From Streptosporangiaceae bacterium (lineage in GTDB: Bacteria; Actinomycetota; Actinomycetes; Streptosporangiales; Streptosporangiaceae): a stretch of 6,862 nucleotides of DNA. Positions 5,779-6,862 of this stretch are shown piece after piece. The position numbers and the translations under genes were made by a program. Where the stretch lies: contig JASHTQ010000578.1 in assembly GCA_030040475.1 (NCBI GenBank), positions 1 through 6,862 on the forward strand, written 5' to 3'. Within the stretch, counting starts at the first letter, position 1. Each line of letters opens with the position of its first letter. The notes under the pieces were generated by a model, which saw nothing but the letters and a program-made list of their open reading frames with translations, was not told the origin of the DNA and ran no database searches.

Positions 5779-6000
5779 ATGGCAGACCACGTGTACTCAG
5801 TCAGCGAGATCGTCGGCTCCTCCGCCGCCGGCATCGACGACGCCGTCAAGACGGCGATCGGCCGCGCCTCGCAGACCCTGCACAACCTCGACTGGTTCGA
5901 GGTCACCGACATCCGGGGCCACATCGAGAACGGCGACATCGCCCACTACCAGGTAACCCTCAAGGTCGGTTTCCGCCTAGACGACCGCGCCGGGACCTAG
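5779..6000 (+). CDS. Dodecin (flavin-binding dodecamer)
   Basis: A 73-residue dodecin, a small protein that forms hollow 12-mers and stores or buffers flavins (or coenzyme A in some bacteria). The fold is visible as strand MADHVYSVSEIVGSS, a helix (GIDDAVKTAIGRASQTLHNL), then WFEVTDIRGHIENGDIAHYQ and VTLKVGFRLD. Trp39, which stacks on the flavin ring, and Gln58, which contacts it, are at the expected places. Length is normal. The ribosome-binding site GAAGGGA (5766-5772) lies six bases from ATG 5779. It begins 51 bases after the endonuclease stop, in the same direction, so read-through transcription is possible, but dodecins have no known role in restriction and this is probably just the next chromosomal gene. 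Confidence 0.95.
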   Translation: MADHVYSVSEIVGSSAAGIDDAVKTAIGRASQTLHNLDWFEVTDIRGHIENGDIAHYQVTLKVGFRLDDRAGT

Positions 6001-6017
6001 CGCCCGCCTGGATTTCA

Positions 6018-6067
6018 AGGTATGCGGTGCCACACCCACGACCGCTTTAGGTATGCGGTGCCACACC
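6018..6067 (+). repeat. Two 19-bp direct repeats, 31 bp apart
   Basis: AGGTATGCGGTGCCACACC occurs at 6018-6036 and 6049-6067. Each copy includes an AGG, an ATG three bases before its end and the next four codons (R C H T), so the start of the short ORF at 6053 is duplicated, the copies being out of frame with each other (31 bp period). Twin operators or a small local duplication are both possible. Confidence 0.8.
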
Positions 6068-6163
6068 GACTACCCGTTGGCCGGGGACGCGCAGGGCTAC
6101 CTGGCGCCGTCCCCGTGCCGCGCGTGGCGTCCGGGCGCGTGCGAGACCTGCGGCTGGCGGTGA
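6053..6163 (+). CDS. Possible 36-residue cysteine-rich ORF
   Basis: From ATG 6053 to TGA 6161-6163 the frame encodes MRCHTDYPLAGDAQ, then GYLAPSPCRAWRPGACETCG, then WR. Four cysteines (3, 22, 30, 33) and His4 could form a small zinc site, with the CxxC at 30-33. The start is preceded by AGG two bases away, which is too close for a good ribosome-binding site. The same start is duplicated 31 bases upstream, in a frame that gives an unrelated Arg-rich peptide. The 3' part overlaps the antisense C-terminal tail of the neighbouring minus-strand gene. I do not recognise a family. It may be a chance frame or a gene remnant. Confidence 0.25.
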   Translation: MRCHTDYPLAGDAQGYLAPSPCRAWRPGACETCGWR

Positions 6164-6492
6164 TCCAGTGACCGGGGGCCGCCCGGCAGCTGGGCGACGA
6201 CGCCGTCGCCGGACCGGGCCCGCCGCGCGCGCGTGTCGCCGCCGTGCACCGGCCCGATCTCGCTCAGCGCCTTCTTGACCGGGATCTTGGCCAGGTAGCC
6301 CACGCCGAGCGCGACGCACTGCACCCGATACCAGAACCGCTCGGCGCCGGTCATCTGCGCCAGGCCCGCCTCGGCGAGTGCCTTCTTGACCGGCACCTTG
6401 GCGAGGTACATCAGCCCGAGCCCGACGCAGCCGGCCAGGTACCAGAACGACTCGGCCGCGCTGAGCCGCGCGGTGCGAAGGACGGTAGTCAT
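6097..6492 (-). CDS. Small hypothetical protein with two FWY...AK(V/I)PVKKAL repeats
   Basis: A 131-residue protein of unknown function. Residues about 10-75 hold two copies of one ~33-residue unit: AESFWYLAGCVGLGLMYLAK with VPVKKALAEAGL, and AERFWYRVQCVALGVGYLAK with IPVKKALSEIGP, joined by AQMTGAE. Each unit is an aromatic FWY, a small-residue hydrophobic stretch of about 15, then a basic KKAL helix, suggesting two short membrane-inserting or amphipathic helices. I recall similar unnamed small proteins in actinomycetes, but know no function. ATG 6492 is chosen because AGGAGGG (6507-6501) stands eight bases upstream; a longer frame from 6525 lacks such a site. The tail after about residue 80 is Arg/Gly-rich and compositionally unlike the repeats, so the C-terminus may be degenerate or frame-shifted. 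The histidine kinase gene lies upstream on the same strand, 85 bases away. Confidence 0.7.
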   Translation of the reverse strand: MTTVLRTARLSAAESFWYLAGCVGLGLMYLAKVPVKKALAEAGLAQMTGAERFWYRVQCVALGVGYLAKIPVKKALSEIGPVHGGDTRARRARSGDGVVAQLPGGPRSLDHRQPQVSHAPGRHARHGDGAR

Positions 6493-6537
6493 GTCGCTCC
6501 CCCTCCTACCGCCGGGGGACCGCAACGCTCACGGACC

Positions 6538-6553
6538 CCTACTGGTCAGTAGG
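6538..6553. promoter_or_regulatory. Perfect 16-bp palindrome, operator-like
   Basis: CCTACTGGTCAGTAGG is a perfect 7-bp inverted repeat with a 2-base centre, between the histidine kinase stop (6578) and the repeat-protein start (6492). Its size and symmetry resemble TetR-type operators. It also lies 24 bases beyond the kinase stop and could form a short hairpin, but no T-run follows, so a terminator is less likely. Confidence 0.5.
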
Positions 6554-6577
6554 ACGCGCCGCGGCGCTCGTCGGTTG

Positions 6578-6862
6578 TCAGGATTGGGGGACTTTCGACA
6601 TCGATGCGAGGTAATGGCCATCGTCGTCGGCTAGGCCCGAATCGCCGCCCGGGACGCCCGGGACGACCGGGACGCCCGGGACGCCCGGGACGCCCGGGAC
6701 GCCCGGGACGCCCGGGACGCCCGGGGCAGCCAGGACGACCGGGACGCCCGGGAGGCTGAGCGTGACGCGCAGGCCATGCGGGTAGTTGGGCTCGGCCGCC
6801 GCGGTGCCCTCGTGCGCGGCGGCGACCTCGGTGACGATCGCGAGCCCGAGCCCGGACCCCGG
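6578..6862 (-). CDS. C-terminus of a sensor histidine kinase with a Gly-Val-Pro repeat tail (partial)
   Basis: The frame enters from the right edge and runs 94 codons to TGA 6580-6578. It begins PGSGLGLAIVTEVAAAHEGT, the G2 box and following helix of the HATPase_c ATP-binding domain, then PNYPHGLRVTLSLPG, the last strand of that domain. This identifies a membrane sensor kinase of a two-component system; the sensor, H box and N box lie outside the window. After the catalytic domain the protein does not stop. It continues for eleven triplets (GVP, VVL, AAP, GVP six times, VVP, GVP) and then about 23 residues (GGDSGLADDDGHYLASMSKV, then PQS). Kinases of this type usually end at or soon after the last strand, so the tail is an unusual extension. 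A cognate response regulator would be expected beyond the window. The end of the frame could also be recent readthrough created by repeat growth. Confidence 0.85.
   Translation of the reverse strand, partial: PGSGLGLAIVTEVAAAHEGTAAAEPNYPHGLRVTLSLPGVPVVLAAPGVPGVPGVPGVPGVPGVPVVPGVPGGDSGLADDDGHYLASMSKVPQS
6650..6748. repeat. 9-bp minisatellite, 11 units of CGGGACGCC
   Basis: Eleven contiguous 9-bp units fill 6650-6748: units 1, 3-8 and 11 are exact CGGGACGCC; unit 2 is CGGGACGAC, unit 9 CGGGGCAGC, unit 10 CAGGACGAC. Read on the minus strand it encodes Gly-Val-Pro-like triplets in the kinase tail. Because the unit is a multiple of three, copy-number change would not shift the frame. The central run of six identical units indicates recent slippage. 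Confidence 0.95.

Noticed and set aside
3538..6000. Broader anti-phage defence island
   Set aside because: Beyond the restriction-modification pair I see no other defence gene; dodecin and flanking remnants have no known defence role.
6650..6748. CRISPR or iteron-type origin repeats
   Set aside because: Units are contiguous 9-mers without spacers, and they keep the reading frame of the kinase tail, so this is a coding minisatellite.

Overview
The window is very GC-rich and reads as an actinomycete chromosome. The signs are G/C-ending codons, GTG starts, a C-terminal fragment resembling the mycothiol-dependent maleylpyruvate isomerase family, an actinobacterial-type MerR/GyrI regulator, a dodecin, and a NaeI-type restriction enzyme (the prototype comes from an actinomycete). 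The genus cannot be fixed from the sequence.

Layout. 1-145 (+): the tail of a probable DinB-like/maleylpyruvate isomerase-family protein. 200-1030 (-): a MerR regulator with a GyrI-like effector domain, with a 15-bp perfect dyad next to a TTGACT box in its promoter. Divergent from it, 1242-2249 (+): a lipoprotein substrate-binding protein of the NitT/TauT (NMT1/SsuA-like) ABC class with no permease or ATPase beside it. 2246-3512 is a graveyard of three broken genes: an endonuclease/exonuclease/phosphatase-fold protein, a probable TetR C-terminus, and the C-terminal half of an MFS transporter. The last two look like a divergent pair whose middle was deleted.

The centrepiece is 3538-5727: a complete type II restriction-modification system, with a C5-cytosine methyltransferase followed by a NaeI-family (type IIE) endonuclease. 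The endonuclease carries all four catalytic positions of NaeI at a constant offset of one residue and the downstream effector-DNA (Topo) domain. A ~100-bp, A-rich, roughly 14-bp periodic degenerate repeat fills the gap between the two genes. The methyltransferase has a well-placed leaderless-type -10 box. By family, the target is expected to be GCCGGC, which is very frequent here, so the host would depend on the methylase.

Downstream: a dodecin (5779-6000 +); a pair of 19-bp direct repeats, each carrying the same start codon and first codons of a possible 36-residue cysteine-rich ORF; a small protein with two tandem FWY...AK(V/I)PVKKAL repeats (6097-6492 -); a perfect 16-bp palindrome; and the C-terminus of a sensor histidine kinase (6578-6862 -) whose tail is an eleven-unit, 9-bp minisatellite encoding Gly-Val-Pro-like triplets.

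I see no rRNA, tRNA, CRISPR, IS element or integrase. The restriction system beside decayed genes is consistent with an accessory locus. The endonuclease closely follows the NaeI pattern as I recall it, so the system belongs to a known family. The less familiar parts are the inter-gene repeat array, the small repeat protein and the kinase tail.
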